A stretch of DNA of 64,000 nucleotides from Flavobacteriaceae bacterium D16 (GTDB taxonomy: Bacteria; Bacteroidota; Bacteroidia; Flavobacteriales; Flavobacteriaceae): NCBI GenBank assembly GCA_021295155.1, contig JAJTJC010000035.1, positions 248,001-312,000 on the forward strand, in the 5' to 3' direction. This document shows positions 17,118 to 26,597 of the stretch, piece by piece. The notes beneath the pieces are model-generated. The model made no database searches. It saw only the letters and a list, made by a program, of their open reading frames with translations, and was not told the DNA's origin. A program made the position numbers and the translations under genes. Numbering within the stretch: the first letter of the stretch is position 1; every line of letters starts with the position of its first letter.

Positions 17118-18629
17118 TTGCGAACACAGACGGAAAATATTGAAAAAAAGCTGTACGATTATCAGCTGCAGGATCTCAATACCATCTTCAAAGTTCTCGA
17201 AGAATCCCCTGAGAACTTAAACCTTTTATATCAATTACCCACCGGAGGCGGTAAAACGGTTGTTTTCTCTGAAATAACCAAGAGGTATATTGCCCAGAAG
17301 AACAAAAAGGTAGTTGTCCTCACGCACAGGATTGAACTTAGCAGGCAAACATCCCGTATGCTCGATGGATTTGGGGTACAAAACCTAATCATCAACAGCG
17401 ATGTTAAGGAATTGAGGGATCAAGGAGAATATAAGTGTTTCGTTGCCATGGTAGAAACGCTGAATAACCGCCTTCAGGAGGGCATGGTGGAGTTGAAAAA
17501 TGTGGGTCTGGTAATTATAGATGAGGCACACTATAATTCATTCCGAAAACTATTCAAGTATTTTGAAGAAGCTAATATTCTTGGGGTAACCGCCACGCCG
17601 CTGAGCTCCAATATTAAGCTTCCCATGAAGGATCACTATAAAAAATTGATCGTAGGGGAGTCTATATCTTCATTGATATCCAAGAAATACCTGGCAAAGG
17701 CAAAGGTCTATTCCTATGATGTTAGCCTTAGATCGTTGAAGCTGGGAATTAGCGGGGATTATACCGTGAAATCCTCAGATGAGCTCTATGGCACCCAGAA
17801 TATGCTGGGAAAACTTATGGAAGCCTATGAGGAAATAGCCAAAGGTACCAAAACCCTTATTTTTAATAACGGTATCAGCACTTCCCGTTATGTTTATGAA
17901 GTGTTTAAAAAGGCGGGGTATGAGATAAGGCACCTGGATAATAAAAACACGCCTACTGAACGTCAGGAAATTTTAAAATGGTTTTCCGAAACTCCGGATG
18001 CCATTCTGACTTCCGTAAGTATACTAACCACTGGTTTTGATGAACCCACTGTTGAAACCATTATGCTTAACCGCGCTACACGGTCATTGACCCTTTATTT
18101 TCAAATGATTGGACGTGGATCGCGCATCCTGCCGAATAAGGATGAATTTACCGTGGTTGACCTTGGTAACAATATGGCGCGTTTTGGTAAATGGGATGCA
18201 CCGATAGATTGGCAGGAAATATTCCATTTTCCGGACTTTTTCCTTGAAAACATTAAGAACGATGAGGATATTGAAAGGGAGTTTGTCTATGAAATGCCCC
18301 CTGAACTCCGGACTGAATTTGCCAAATCTCATGCCATTGACTTCAATGTAAAGGAGGAGTACAAAACTGCCTTTGCCAAAGGCCTTAAAAGTAAAACCGT
18401 TCTTGAGCGCAGTATTGAACAGCATGCTCAGATATGTGTTGAAAACAGTGATGACGTATTCGAGGCCCGAATCCTGGCAAAGAAACTCAAGGAAGAAATC
18501 TCCTATCGTGTCCGTCAGTATTGCTACTGTATCATGAACAATACCAAAAACTACAAAGAGTGGCTGGAGGAGGATTATGAAAGGAAATTACGGCTCAAAA
18601 TCTCCCAAATGTTTGCAGCCAGGATGTAA
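17118..18629 (+). CDS. Superfamily 2 DEAD/DEAH-type helicase
   Basis: The protein has 503 residues. Motif I is LPTGGGKTVVF, motif Ia VVVLTHRIEL, motif II IIDEAHYNSF, motif III GVTATPLSS. The C-terminal RecA domain has LIFNNGISTS, SVSILTTGFDEPTVE and motif VI QMIGRGSRI. It is a RecG/RadD-like or type-III-restriction-like SF2 protein without an extra nuclease domain. The C-terminal 110 residues are charged and carry three cysteines (YRVRQYCYCIMNN) of unknown role. The start is TTG at 17118, backed by an unusually good Shine-Dalgarno sequence (AAGGAGG) about 7 bases upstream. It is probably involved in DNA repair or translocation. No methylase or defence gene is adjacent. Confidence 0.82.
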   Translation: MRTQTENIEKKLYDYQLQDLNTIFKVLEESPENLNLLYQLPTGGGKTVVFSEITKRYIAQKNKKVVVLTHRIELSRQTSRMLDGFGVQNLIINSDVKELRDQGEYKCFVAMVETLNNRLQEGMVELKNVGLVIIDEAHYNSFRKLFKYFEEANILGVTATPLSSNIKLPMKDHYKKLIVGESISSLISKKYLAKAKVYSYDVSLRSLKLGISGDYTVKSSDELYGTQNMLGKLMEAYEEIAKGTKTLIFNNGISTSRYVYEVFKKAGYEIRHLDNKNTPTERQEILKWFSETPDAILTSVSILTTGFDEPTVETIMLNRATRSLTLYFQMIGRGSRILPNKDEFTVVDLGNNMARFGKWDAPIDWQEIFHFPDFFLENIKNDEDIEREFVYEMPPELRTEFAKSHAIDFNVKEEYKTAFAKGLKSKTVLERSIEQHAQICVENSDDVFEARILAKKLKEEISYRVRQYCYCIMNNTKNYKEWLEEDYERKLRLKISQMFAARM

Positions 18630-18638
18630 CTATGTTTT

Positions 18639-19898
18639 ATGGGTAGGCGAAAACTCCTGATTATAGGCCACACCTGGCCTGAACCCAAAGCAACAGCGGC
18701 CGGGATCCGTATGATGCAACTCATCCATTACTTTAAAAACGCCAATTGGGACCTGACTTTTGCCTGCACATCTGCTAAATCGGATAAGGCAGAAGATCTT
18801 CAAGCATTGGGAATATGCTTTCAACAGATATTGGTGAACGACGACAGTTTTGATAGCTTTCTGCATAAACTGCAGCCAGACATGGTATTATTTGATCGGT
18901 TTATTACTGAAGAACAATTTGGCTGGAGGGTGGAAGACAGCTTAGCAGATTGTATCCGTATTCTGGACACAGAAGACTTGCATTCGCTGCGCCTGGCAAG
19001 GCAACAGGCAGTAGAACAGGACAAATCATTCGAAATAAGGGACTGGCTCCGCCTGGACCAGACCAAGAGAGAACTGGGCAGTATCTACCGTTGTGATTTG
19101 TCTCTTATCATATCCAGAAAGGAAGTAAGGCTGTTGGAGGATGAGTTAAGGGTTCCGCCTGAGTTATTAATGTATCTGCCATTTTGGTCTGAAGCAGATG
19201 ATAATTCGAATGATCAGAAACCTGCCTACTCATCCAGAGAAGGGTTTGTTTTTATTGGTAATGGTAAGCATCAACCCAACATAGACGCAATCCAATACCT
19301 GAACAACCGCATTTGGCCAATTATCAGGGAAATAATGCCCAATGCAAAGGTGGATATCTACGGCGCCTACCTGCCAGAGTCGGTAAAAACACTGAATAAT
19401 CCCAATATAGGTTTTCATGTTAAGGGGTATGTTGAAAAGGCCGATATGGTAATGCAACAGGCCAAAATTAATCTGGTTCCTGTTAGATACGGAGCGGGTT
19501 TAAAAGGAAAAATACTAAAGGCTCTTGAGAACGGAACCCCTACTATTACTACTTCTTTAGGAGCCGAAGGAATTTTAAATGGTTATGGGGCCAACAGCTA
19601 TATTTTTGATGATCCCCGGGAATTTGCTGAAGAAGCAGTGCGTTTATATCAAAATGAAAAGGAATGGAAACTATGCCAGGAATCGGGTTTTGATATACTA
19701 GAAACAAAATTCAATGGTCATCAATTGCAGGCAGAATTTTCAAAAGCCCTGGAAGAACTAAGTGATCAGCTTGAAGAACATCGTACTCAGAATTTTGTAG
19801 GGGCCATGATGCGTCATCATCATTTGAGAAGTACCAAATATCTGTCAAAGTGGATCACATTAAAAAACGAATTAAAAACCAGGAAAGAGAAGGCCTGA
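18639..19898 (+). CDS. Glycosyltransferase, GT-B fold (family 4-like)
   Basis: This 419-residue cytoplasmic protein starts with LLIIGHTWPEPKATAAG, the N-terminal nucleotide-sugar transferase strand and loop. The C-terminal domain contains GFVFIGNGKHQPN, VDIYGAYLP, VKGYVEKAD, then VPVRYGAGLKGKILKALENG and TTSLGAEGI, the acceptor/donor-binding region of GT4-type enzymes. The substrate is unknown. It begins 9 bases after the helicase stop. Function by family: transfer of a sugar to a glycan, lipid or protein. It is not part of the large polysaccharide operon at 4.6-14 kb, and no other glycan genes are adjacent. Confidence 0.82.
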   Translation: MGRRKLLIIGHTWPEPKATAAGIRMMQLIHYFKNANWDLTFACTSAKSDKAEDLQALGICFQQILVNDDSFDSFLHKLQPDMVLFDRFITEEQFGWRVEDSLADCIRILDTEDLHSLRLARQQAVEQDKSFEIRDWLRLDQTKRELGSIYRCDLSLIISRKEVRLLEDELRVPPELLMYLPFWSEADDNSNDQKPAYSSREGFVFIGNGKHQPNIDAIQYLNNRIWPIIREIMPNAKVDIYGAYLPESVKTLNNPNIGFHVKGYVEKADMVMQQAKINLVPVRYGAGLKGKILKALENGTPTITTSLGAEGILNGYGANSYIFDDPREFAEEAVRLYQNEKEWKLCQESGFDILETKFNGHQLQAEFSKALEELSDQLEEHRTQNFVGAMMRHHHLRSTKYLSKWITLKNELKTRKEKA

Positions 19899-19944
19899 AA
19901 ACAGTATAAGTCAATATCTTTAACCTGCATTTAAACAATATATC

Positions 19945-20784
19945 ATGAAAGCGGACTGGAAAACGGTAAAGGAATTTGAAGATATCACCTATAAGAAAAG
20001 CAATGGGGTGGCCCGTATCGCTTTTAATCGTCCCGAAGTGCGAAATGCATTTCGTCCGAAAACCACAAGTGAATTGTATGAGGCCTTTTACGATGCTCAG
20101 GAAGACACCAGTATTGGTGTTGTTTTACTCTCAGCTGAGGGACCTTCCCCAAAAGACGGGGTATATGCTTTTTGTAGCGGAGGAGATCAAAAGGCCAGGG
20201 GACATAAGGGTTATGTTGGTCAGGATGGCTACCACCGCCTGAATATCCTTGAGGTACAGCGACTCATACGATTTATGCCCAAAGTGGTCATTGCGGTGGT
20301 CCCTGGATGGGCCGTTGGTGGAGGACACAGCCTGCATGTGGTATGCGATATGACCCTGGCCAGCAAGGAACACGCTATCTTCAAACAAACAGATGCCGAT
20401 GTAACCAGCTTTGACGGGGGTTATGGATCTGCTTATCTGGCGAAAATGGTAGGTCAGAAAAAAGCACGTGAGATCTTCTTTTTAGGTCGAAATTATTCAG
20501 CTGATGACGCATACGAAATGGGTATGGTCAATGCAGTTATTCCCCATGAAGAGTTGGAAGATACCGCCTACGAATGGGCGCAGGAGATTCTTGAGAAATC
20601 CCCGACTTCTATCAAGATGCTCAAATTTGCTATGAATCTTACTGATGACGGTATGGTGGGACAACAGGTATTTGCCGGTGAAGCCACAAGACTGGCTTAC
20701 ATGACCGATGAAGCGGTTGAAGGTAGAAATGCGTTCCTGGAAAAGCGCAAACCCAATTTTGGTAAGGACAAATGGATTCCATAG
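19945..20784 (+). CDS. menB: 1,4-dihydroxy-2-naphthoyl-CoA synthase
   Basis: The protein has 279 residues and belongs to the crotonase superfamily with the MenB signature. VARIAFNRPEVRNAFRP is followed by FCSGGDQKARGHKGYV, the loop binding bicarbonate and substrate. AVVPGWAVGGGHSLHVVCD forms the oxyanion hole, and KQTDADVTSFDGGYGSAYLA is a MenB-specific stretch. The C-terminus is EKRKPNFGKDKW. MenB closes the second ring of menaquinone from o-succinylbenzoyl-CoA. No other men gene is nearby, which is common in this group. Single gene, followed by a convergent gene. The window suggests a menaquinone-based respiratory chain. Confidence 0.97.
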   Translation: MKADWKTVKEFEDITYKKSNGVARIAFNRPEVRNAFRPKTTSELYEAFYDAQEDTSIGVVLLSAEGPSPKDGVYAFCSGGDQKARGHKGYVGQDGYHRLNILEVQRLIRFMPKVVIAVVPGWAVGGGHSLHVVCDMTLASKEHAIFKQTDADVTSFDGGYGSAYLAKMVGQKKAREIFFLGRNYSADDAYEMGMVNAVIPHEELEDTAYEWAQEILEKSPTSIKMLKFAMNLTDDGMVGQQVFAGEATRLAYMTDEAVEGRNAFLEKRKPNFGKDKWIP

Positions 20785-20994
20785 CGCAGGTTGGAGGGGT
20801 GTAAATCAAAAAGAGCCCTGTCTTTTAAGATCAGGACCCTTTTACGAGAACACTATATGAAAATGAAAAAATTAACTCCTTGATTAAATACATAGTAAAC
20901 TTACCTTCTTTAACCAGGGAAACGAAATTATTGTTGTCAGGAAGTGTAATTATGTGGTGAAGTAACAGATTTCTGTTATTAGCCATTTCATAAG

Positions 20995-22329
20995 CTATGG
21001 AACAGCGGCCACAATTTCCTTTAAAAAACGGTCCAGATCAAATTCTGGCGTCTCTGCCAGTCCGGTTCTTACTATCACCAGCTCCTTGGAAGGAATAATA
21101 AAGACATGTTGTCCTTGGAAACCATTAGCCGAGTAGAGGTCAAGGGGAACTTCCGGGTATAAACCTTCCGCATTCAACCAGAAATGAGCCCCGTAGGTAC
21201 CATCAGAACCATTGGTGGGAGTTGTGATATAGTCTACCCAGGATTTATCGAAAAGCTGTTTTCCATTCCAATTTCCATTGTGCAAATACAACAATCCAAA
21301 TTTACCCCAGTCCCTGGTGCTGGCCCAGCCATAAGAAGATCCAACGAAATTACCCTTTAAATCGGCTTCTATTATCATGCTGTGCATCCCTATTTTGTCC
21401 GCCAATTCACGGTAGGGCAGATTTAGGTAATCCTGATAATTGGAAAATTGTTTTCTAAGTATTCCAGAGAGCAGGTTGGAGGTACCAGAAGAATAATTCC
21501 ATATTTGACCTGGCTCGGCAAGTGCCTTTTTTGTTTCTTGTGCACTGCTCATGTCCTCCGTTAGGAACAGCATACGGTTAACATCGGATAAGGAACCGTA
21601 ATCCTCATCCCATTCCAAGCCACTTTGCATTCTAAGCAAATGATTCAGGCTAATGTTTTTCCGTTCATCGTCTTGCCAGCTATTCACCGGAGCCGGTTTA
21701 GTCAGATCTATTTTATTCTGGTACTCTAAAATTCCATAAAGTGTAGCCAGGATACTTTTAGTCATAGACCAGCCCAGCACGGGCGTGTCAGGGGTAAAAC
21801 CTTCCACATAGCGTTCTGCTATAAGGTAATCTTTATAGAGTACAAGTACTGTCCTTGTTTGTTGAATTTCCGGATCAGCAAATGCCTGATCAACAGCTGC
21901 ATTCAGTTTTGGGTAATCCACTTCGGTAAACAGGGTGTCCTTCGCCGGCAAGTGTCCTAGGGGATAGGGTAGGGAGTCAAACCTTATGGTCCTTTTCGGT
22001 TTTAGGTAATCCCCATCCAACTTAGTATTCTCATTTAATAATACACCTCCTAATCCTTTCCTGAAGAGGGCCTTGCGATTCTTTAAGCCAAAAACGCTGG
22101 CCTGAGCTTCCTTACCATCCAGGTTAATTTCTGAACTGGAAAATTTTATTAGTGGTGCCTGAAGGTCGGTGTTGGCTACAGATTCAGAAGTCCTTCCTGC
22201 AATAAAAACCTGTGAAACCAAATATTTTGATGAATATCCCGAAATGATGGTCAGTTTGGGGTAATAGTACGCTAAGGTTGCTATTAATACTAATACTACC
22301 AACAAAAGGATACGTTTGAAGATCTTCAT
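20995..22329 (-). CDS. Serine hydrolase of the class C beta-lactamase family
   Basis: This 444-residue protein has an N-terminal hydrophobic segment (ILLLVVLVLIATLAYYY) acting as signal or anchor. The S-x-x-K catalytic motif is GWSMTKS (Ser188, Lys191), the second motif YSSGTSN takes the place of Y-x-N, and HFWLNA / FQGQHVFIIP form the C-terminal third-motif region. This family includes penicillin-binding-type peptidases, esterases and 6-aminohexanoate-dimer hydrolase (NylB)-like enzymes. The extra N-terminal domain of about 120 residues is also present in that group. It is periplasmic and the substrate is unknown. It diverges from the cytochrome/VCBS lipoprotein gene. Confidence 0.88.
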   Translation of the reverse strand: MKIFKRILLLVVLVLIATLAYYYPKLTIISGYSSKYLVSQVFIAGRTSESVANTDLQAPLIKFSSSEINLDGKEAQASVFGLKNRKALFRKGLGGVLLNENTKLDGDYLKPKRTIRFDSLPYPLGHLPAKDTLFTEVDYPKLNAAVDQAFADPEIQQTRTVLVLYKDYLIAERYVEGFTPDTPVLGWSMTKSILATLYGILEYQNKIDLTKPAPVNSWQDDERKNISLNHLLRMQSGLEWDEDYGSLSDVNRMLFLTEDMSSAQETKKALAEPGQIWNYSSGTSNLLSGILRKQFSNYQDYLNLPYRELADKIGMHSMIIEADLKGNFVGSSYGWASTRDWGKFGLLYLHNGNWNGKQLFDKSWVDYITTPTNGSDGTYGAHFWLNAEGLYPEVPLDLYSANGFQGQHVFIIPSKELVIVRTGLAETPEFDLDRFLKEIVAAVP

Positions 22330-22429
22330 TATATACTAATTCAATTGACTATGTAGCGAAGATAAATAAAGTGTGTCTTTCTCCGCTTTAATATTTTGCT
22401 GCTTTTTCCCTTTGGACTATCTTCATCTC

Positions 22430-23968
22430 ATGCTAAATAAATTACAATTCAAATCTCCATTTTACAAGTTTCTATTTCTGTTAACTGTTGTACTTCAGCT
22501 GTTTGCCTGTAATCCTAAATCACAAACAGCCAAGGAAGAAAGTTATCAGGTCTATTGCGGTAGTTGTCACCTTGCACCAGATATTGAGGATTTGCCCAAA
22601 GGCATCTGGAAGGAAGCCATACTCCCGGATATGGCAGCCAGAATGGGATTACAAGTCAACAACTATAATCCTTATCGGGGATTAACCTATGAGGAAATGG
22701 AAGCAACCATAAATAGCGGGATTTATCCGGCGAAACCCATTATTTCGGTTGAAGACTGGATAGCGTTAGAAACTTATATTCTGGAGAAAGCACCAGATTC
22801 TCTCCCAAAAATCAATTATCCTGAGTTTAAAAAGCTGGAAGGTTTTGTATCGCATACTGTAGCGTTGGATAGTATTCCCGGGGCCACGTTTACCTATCTG
22901 GGATTCGATGAGGAAAACAGAGAAGTCCTGACAGGGGGAATCGATGGAAGCCTCAAAGGCTATGACTTTACTACTAAAGAGGTGCGAGTTCTTGGGACTT
23001 ACCAGAGGCCTATAGTGGATTATACGAGTACCGGGAAGATCTCTTATGTAACGGAAATAGGTAAACTCGATCCTACTCAACTTCCTACTGGCAGGCTTAT
23101 ACAATCTGAAGCGAAAAAAAGTACCGTTTTGCTGGATAATCTCCACAGGCCCGTGCATACTTTGGTCAATGACCTGGATGGGGATGGTCAGGATGAATAT
23201 GTGGTTAGCGAATTTGGGGACCTCCGGGGGCAGTTATCCTTGTTTGCTAAGAATAGTAGTGGTGCCTTCGATAAAGCCACACTATTAAGTCAACCCGGTA
23301 CCATAAGGGTGATAGGGCAGGACATGAATGGAGATGGAAAAACAGACCTGGTTGCCCAGACTTCCCAGGGCGATGAGAGCATATCCATTCTAACCCAAAC
23401 CGATTCCTTGCAATTCACTTCAAAAAAAGCCATTCGATTTAGTCCGGTATACGGCAGCAGCTGGTTCGAATTAGCCGATTATGATGGTGATGGGGATCAG
23501 GATATCATTACAGTCAATGGCGACAATGCAGATAAATCCTATGTGCACAAACCTTATCATGGCATGCGTATACATATCAATCAGGGAAACAATGTTTTTG
23601 AAGAAAAGTATTTCTTTCCAATGAATGGTGCGACGCGCTTACTAAGTGGTGATTTTGACCAGGACGGAGATCTGGACTTCTTTGTTGTGGCTATCTTCCC
23701 CGATTATGATCAGGATCCTCTGCCTTCCCTGGTATATTTGGAAAATACGGATACCGATACCTTTCAATTTACCCCGCGTATTAAAGCGGGTATCCCGGAA
23801 GGGCGTTGGTTTTTGTTGACCTCAGGGGATGTGGATGCTGATGGCGATGAAGACGTGATTGTAAGTTCTTTTACCTATGCACTGACCCCGGTTCCGGAGG
23901 AATTAAATAAATATTGGAATCGAAGTACAACAGACCTGGTTATACTTGAAAATACTTTTGGGGAATAG
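22430..23968 (+). CDS. Lipoprotein with c-type cytochrome motif and VCBS/FG-GAP repeats
   Basis: I start at ATG 22430 because it directly precedes a lipoprotein signal (FLFLLTVVLQLFAC, Cys27); upstream frame extension is not protein-like. Residues about 40-130 form a small cytochrome c domain with one haem motif CGSCH (Cys43, Cys46, His47) and a Met-containing loop (ILPDMAARMG). The rest is a propeller of FG-GAP/VCBS repeats with calcium-type loops such as DLDGDGQDE, DMNGDGKTD, DYDGDGDQD and DVDADGDED. This fusion is common in Bacteroidota, near carbohydrate or respiratory functions. It should be attached to the outer membrane facing the periplasm or surface. Role: probably electron transfer combined with ligand binding; uncertain. 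Confidence 0.88.
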   Translation: MLNKLQFKSPFYKFLFLLTVVLQLFACNPKSQTAKEESYQVYCGSCHLAPDIEDLPKGIWKEAILPDMAARMGLQVNNYNPYRGLTYEEMEATINSGIYPAKPIISVEDWIALETYILEKAPDSLPKINYPEFKKLEGFVSHTVALDSIPGATFTYLGFDEENREVLTGGIDGSLKGYDFTTKEVRVLGTYQRPIVDYTSTGKISYVTEIGKLDPTQLPTGRLIQSEAKKSTVLLDNLHRPVHTLVNDLDGDGQDEYVVSEFGDLRGQLSLFAKNSSGAFDKATLLSQPGTIRVIGQDMNGDGKTDLVAQTSQGDESISILTQTDSLQFTSKKAIRFSPVYGSSWFELADYDGDGDQDIITVNGDNADKSYVHKPYHGMRIHINQGNNVFEEKYFFPMNGATRLLSGDFDQDGDLDFFVVAIFPDYDQDPLPSLVYLENTDTDTFQFTPRIKAGIPEGRWFLLTSGDVDADGDEDVIVSSFTYALTPVPEELNKYWNRSTTDLVILENTFGE

Positions 23969-24032
23969 TAGTCATAGTTTTAAATTACAGCGAGTGTCAA
24001 GAATATTACGCATAGCAAACATAGTATCAATT

Positions 24033-24701
24033 ATGAGATCAGGCAGGATAGTGTCAATAAGTCTGATTTTCCTGTTACTAGCGGTTATTTCATGTGCCAC
24101 CTCCAGGGAAATTATAGATAAGCCGGTTGTTTTCGATTTGGAGCGAGAAGCCCTGACCCTGGAGTATTTAAGGGACCGCTATGGTCTAGACCGGGAAACC
24201 GCTGAAATTACCCCTAAAATGATCGTGCTACATTGGACGGCCATTCCTACTTTCGAAGGCTCCTTTGATGTTTTCAATAGTTCCAAAATAGCAGGCTGGC
24301 GAACCTACGTTCAACAAACCAGCGGGTTAAATGTTTCGGCACATTTTCTGGTAGACCGGGATGGAAAGATCTACCGGCTAATGCCCGAGACTACCATGGC
24401 CAGACATGTTATTGGATTGAACCATTGTGCCATTGGTGTGGAGAACGTTGGGGGAACGGAAGATACGCCAATGACCAAAGCGCAAATCAAGGCTAATATC
24501 TTTTTGGTTAAGTACCTTGCTGAAAAGTACGATATTGAATATTTGATAGGGCATTACGAGTATCCCCTTTTTGACGGACACGAGTTATGGCTTGAAAAAG
24601 ACGCGGGTTATCGCACCGAGAAGGATGATCCGGGAGTCGACTTTATGCGGGAAGTGCGAAAGGCAACCAAAAATTTGAATTTTAAACCTATTCCGAATTA
24701 G
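24033..24701 (+). CDS. N-acetylmuramoyl-L-alanine amidase (Amidase_2), lipoprotein
   Basis: The 222-residue reading starts at ATG 24033, just before a lipoprotein signal (ISLIFLLLAVISC, Cys21). The Amidase_2/PGRP domain shows IVLHWTAIP (first zinc ligand His), HFLVDRDGKIYRLMPE, GLNHCAIGVENVGG and LIGHYEYPLF. The last zinc-site stretch is EKDDPGVDFM instead of the usual H-D-P-G. The family cleaves the amide between MurNAc and the stem peptide. It lies 8 bases upstream of the M14 peptidase gene, so the two probably form a peptidoglycan or peptide-processing pair in the periplasm. Confidence 0.88.
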   Translation: MRSGRIVSISLIFLLLAVISCATSREIIDKPVVFDLEREALTLEYLRDRYGLDRETAEITPKMIVLHWTAIPTFEGSFDVFNSSKIAGWRTYVQQTSGLNVSAHFLVDRDGKIYRLMPETTMARHVIGLNHCAIGVENVGGTEDTPMTKAQIKANIFLVKYLAEKYDIEYLIGHYEYPLFDGHELWLEKDAGYRTEKDDPGVDFMREVRKATKNLNFKPIPN

Positions 24702-24709
24702 ATCAACTT

Positions 24710-26200
24710 ATGAGAAAAACCATAGCATTGTTATGTCTGAGCCTCTGTCTGAACCTGAGCTGGGGACAGAATGAGGCCTTCACCAGCTCGTTGTACGACA
24801 CCTATGAAGAATTCAAGGAGCCCAGCCTGGAAAAAAGACGGATAAAACACGCTGACCTGCAACCACTCATCACCAAATGGAAAGCAGCCCCAACAGTTGA
24901 AGTGTCACAGGTAGGCACTTCTATAGAGGGCAGGTCACTTCATTTGCTTAGCATGGGAACAGGAGATACAGACGTTTTTCTTTGGTCCCAGATGCACGGG
25001 AATGAGCCTACTGCTACCCAGGCCATTTTCGATATATTGAACTTCTTTGCAGGATCAACCTATACAGAGGAAAAGCAGGAGATTCTCTCCCGCTTAAAAG
25101 TCCATTTCCTGCCCATGCTCAATCCGGATGGAGCAGAGGTTTTTCAAAGGCGGAATACCCTGGGGATCGATATCAATCGGGATGCGCTTCGACTGCAATC
25201 CCCGGAGGGGCGAACGCTTAAAAAGGTAAGGGACAGCCTGGAGGCAGACTTTGGGTTTAACCTGCATGACCAGAGCACCTATTACAATGCAGAACGCACA
25301 GAAAAGCCGGCTACTATTTCTTATCTGGCACCTCCATTTAATTATGAAAGGGATATTGACGAGAGCAGGGGAGCGGCCATGCAGGTGATTGTTTACATGA
25401 ACAGTATAATCCAGAAGTATGCCCCGGGACAGGTGGGTCGATACAGTGACGATTTTGAACCCCGTGCTTTTGGCGATAACATCCAGAAATGGGGTACGAG
25501 CACGATTCTGATTGAATCCGGTGGTTATCCCGCAGACCTCGAAAAACAGGAGATACGTAAACTCAATTACGTTTCCATCCTTTCCGCATTGTATACCATT
25601 GCCAAGGGAAGCTATAAGGATATTCCGTTGGAGGACTATGAAAAGATCCCGGAAAACGACCGGAAGCTGTTCGACCTGAAAATTGAAAATGTGACCTATC
25701 CTTTGCTAGGGCAGGAGTATATCATGGATGTCGGTATCCATAGACTGGAAGTTGATCTAGTAGATCACAACGATTTCTGGTATAGTAGTCGGATTATTGA
25801 CCAGGGCGATCTATCGACCTACTATGGTTATGAAACATTTGATGGAACAGGATATATCATTATTCCTGGCAAGGTTTATCCCGAAGTATTGTCAAAAATA
25901 AAGGACATGTCAGGGACAGAATATATCGAGAATTTGAAGAAGGGGTATGTCTACTTCAGAATTTCAGAAGACTTGATGCATATACCTTTTACCCCAGGGC
26001 CTTTTCATTTGATAAGTGAAAACTATGAGATTCCAGAATTTCGCCTCGAAGTAGGCAGGAATCCTACTTTTCTCCTGGAAAAAGATGGCAATATCCAGTA
26101 TGCAGTGGTGAATGGTTTTTTGATCGACCTGAATCAATCTGAGGATCAAATCGAATCTTTATTGGAATCGAACAAAATCAATGCAATGATCTACAGGTAG
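24710..26200 (+). CDS. Secreted M14 zinc carboxypeptidase
   Basis: The protein has 496 residues and a signal peptide (IALLCLSLCLNLSWGQ). The M14 zinc site is present: WSQMHGNEPTA gives H-x-x-E and FNLHDQSTY gives the third ligand His. FLPMLNPDGAEVFQRRN is the typical Asn-Pro-Asp-Gly motif with substrate-binding Arg, and DINRDALRLQSPEG supplies the N-R pair. TILIESGGYP contains the catalytic Glu. After the catalytic domain (about 40-320) is a 170-residue beta-rich tail of unknown role. It cleaves C-terminal residues of peptides, perhaps those released by the amidase encoded just upstream. Confidence 0.9.
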   Translation: MRKTIALLCLSLCLNLSWGQNEAFTSSLYDTYEEFKEPSLEKRRIKHADLQPLITKWKAAPTVEVSQVGTSIEGRSLHLLSMGTGDTDVFLWSQMHGNEPTATQAIFDILNFFAGSTYTEEKQEILSRLKVHFLPMLNPDGAEVFQRRNTLGIDINRDALRLQSPEGRTLKKVRDSLEADFGFNLHDQSTYYNAERTEKPATISYLAPPFNYERDIDESRGAAMQVIVYMNSIIQKYAPGQVGRYSDDFEPRAFGDNIQKWGTSTILIESGGYPADLEKQEIRKLNYVSILSALYTIAKGSYKDIPLEDYEKIPENDRKLFDLKIENVTYPLLGQEYIMDVGIHRLEVDLVDHNDFWYSSRIIDQGDLSTYYGYETFDGTGYIIIPGKVYPEVLSKIKDMSGTEYIENLKKGYVYFRISEDLMHIPFTPGPFHLISENYEIPEFRLEVGRNPTFLLEKDGNIQYAVVNGFLIDLNQSEDQIESLLESNKINAMIYR

Positions 26201-26204
26201 TTAA

Positions 26205-26234
26205 ATAAAAAACACCACCTATAGGAGGTGGTGT
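26205..26234 (-). terminator. Intrinsic terminator of the small membrane protein gene
   Basis: ACACCACCT and AGGTGGTGT form a 9-base stem around ATAGG. Only on the - strand is the stem followed by a run of T, so it ends the transcript of the gene at 26266-26433. Confidence 0.8.
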
Positions 26235-26265
26235 ATCTATAACTAACTCAAACTAACTATTGGTA

Positions 26266-26433
26266 TTAATAACCGAAGCTAAAGGTAATATTATCAGCGT
26301 TGATGATCATTGCGATCAGCATGCTAAAAAGGGTCAGAACAATTGATGAGAACAAAGACAATACAATGCTTTTTGACCATTTCGACAGGGATCCTATCGG
26401 GCTCTGTTTGATTATTTCGTTTAAAACATCCAT
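26266..26433 (-). CDS. 55-residue single-helix membrane protein, unknown
   Basis: ATG is complementary to 26431-26433 and TAA to 26266-26268. The N-terminus is soluble and amphipathic (MDVLNEIIKQSPIGSLSKW). One long hydrophobic helix follows (SIVLSLFSSIVLTLFSMLIA), then a short polar tail ending in FGY. A dedicated terminator lies 31 bases downstream and the upstream VWA gene has its own terminator, so this is an independent small gene. The family is not recognised. Single-helix proteins of this kind often regulate a larger membrane protein. The ATG at residue 1 is the only one near the start. Confidence 0.65.
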   Translation of the reverse strand: MDVLNEIIKQSPIGSLSKWSKSIVLSLFSSIVLTLFSMLIAMIINADNITFSFGY

Positions 26434-26546
26434 AGCGATTTTTTTTACTTGTTAAACATTCCTCTTATTTAGGATGTATCTAGTTGTTTCGTTTCGTTGT
26501 TGTGTATATGAAACAACCCACAGTAAAAAAACCCTACTTCATAAAA

Positions 26547-26574
26547 CAAAAAAAAGGAGGCTCCACAACCTCCT
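26547..26574 (-). terminator. Intrinsic terminator of the VWA lipoprotein gene
   Basis: AGGAGG (26555-26560) and CCTCCT (26569-26574) form a stem. Read on the - strand it is followed by a long T run, 24 bases after the VWA gene stop. Confidence 0.8.
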
Positions 26575-26597
26575 CTTATCCATAAAAAAGCATTTAA

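Noticed and set aside
17118-19898. Helicase plus glycosyltransferase as a defence island
   Set aside because: No methylase, nuclease, toxin or mobile element is nearby; the pair is followed by menB, a core gene.
20800-20845. Imperfect hairpin after menB as terminator
   Set aside because: The stem pairs poorly with a bulge and a mismatch and only a short T run follows.
20831-20986. 51-codon - strand frame downstream of the serine hydrolase
   Set aside because: No signal, repeat, terminator or recognisable motif supports it.
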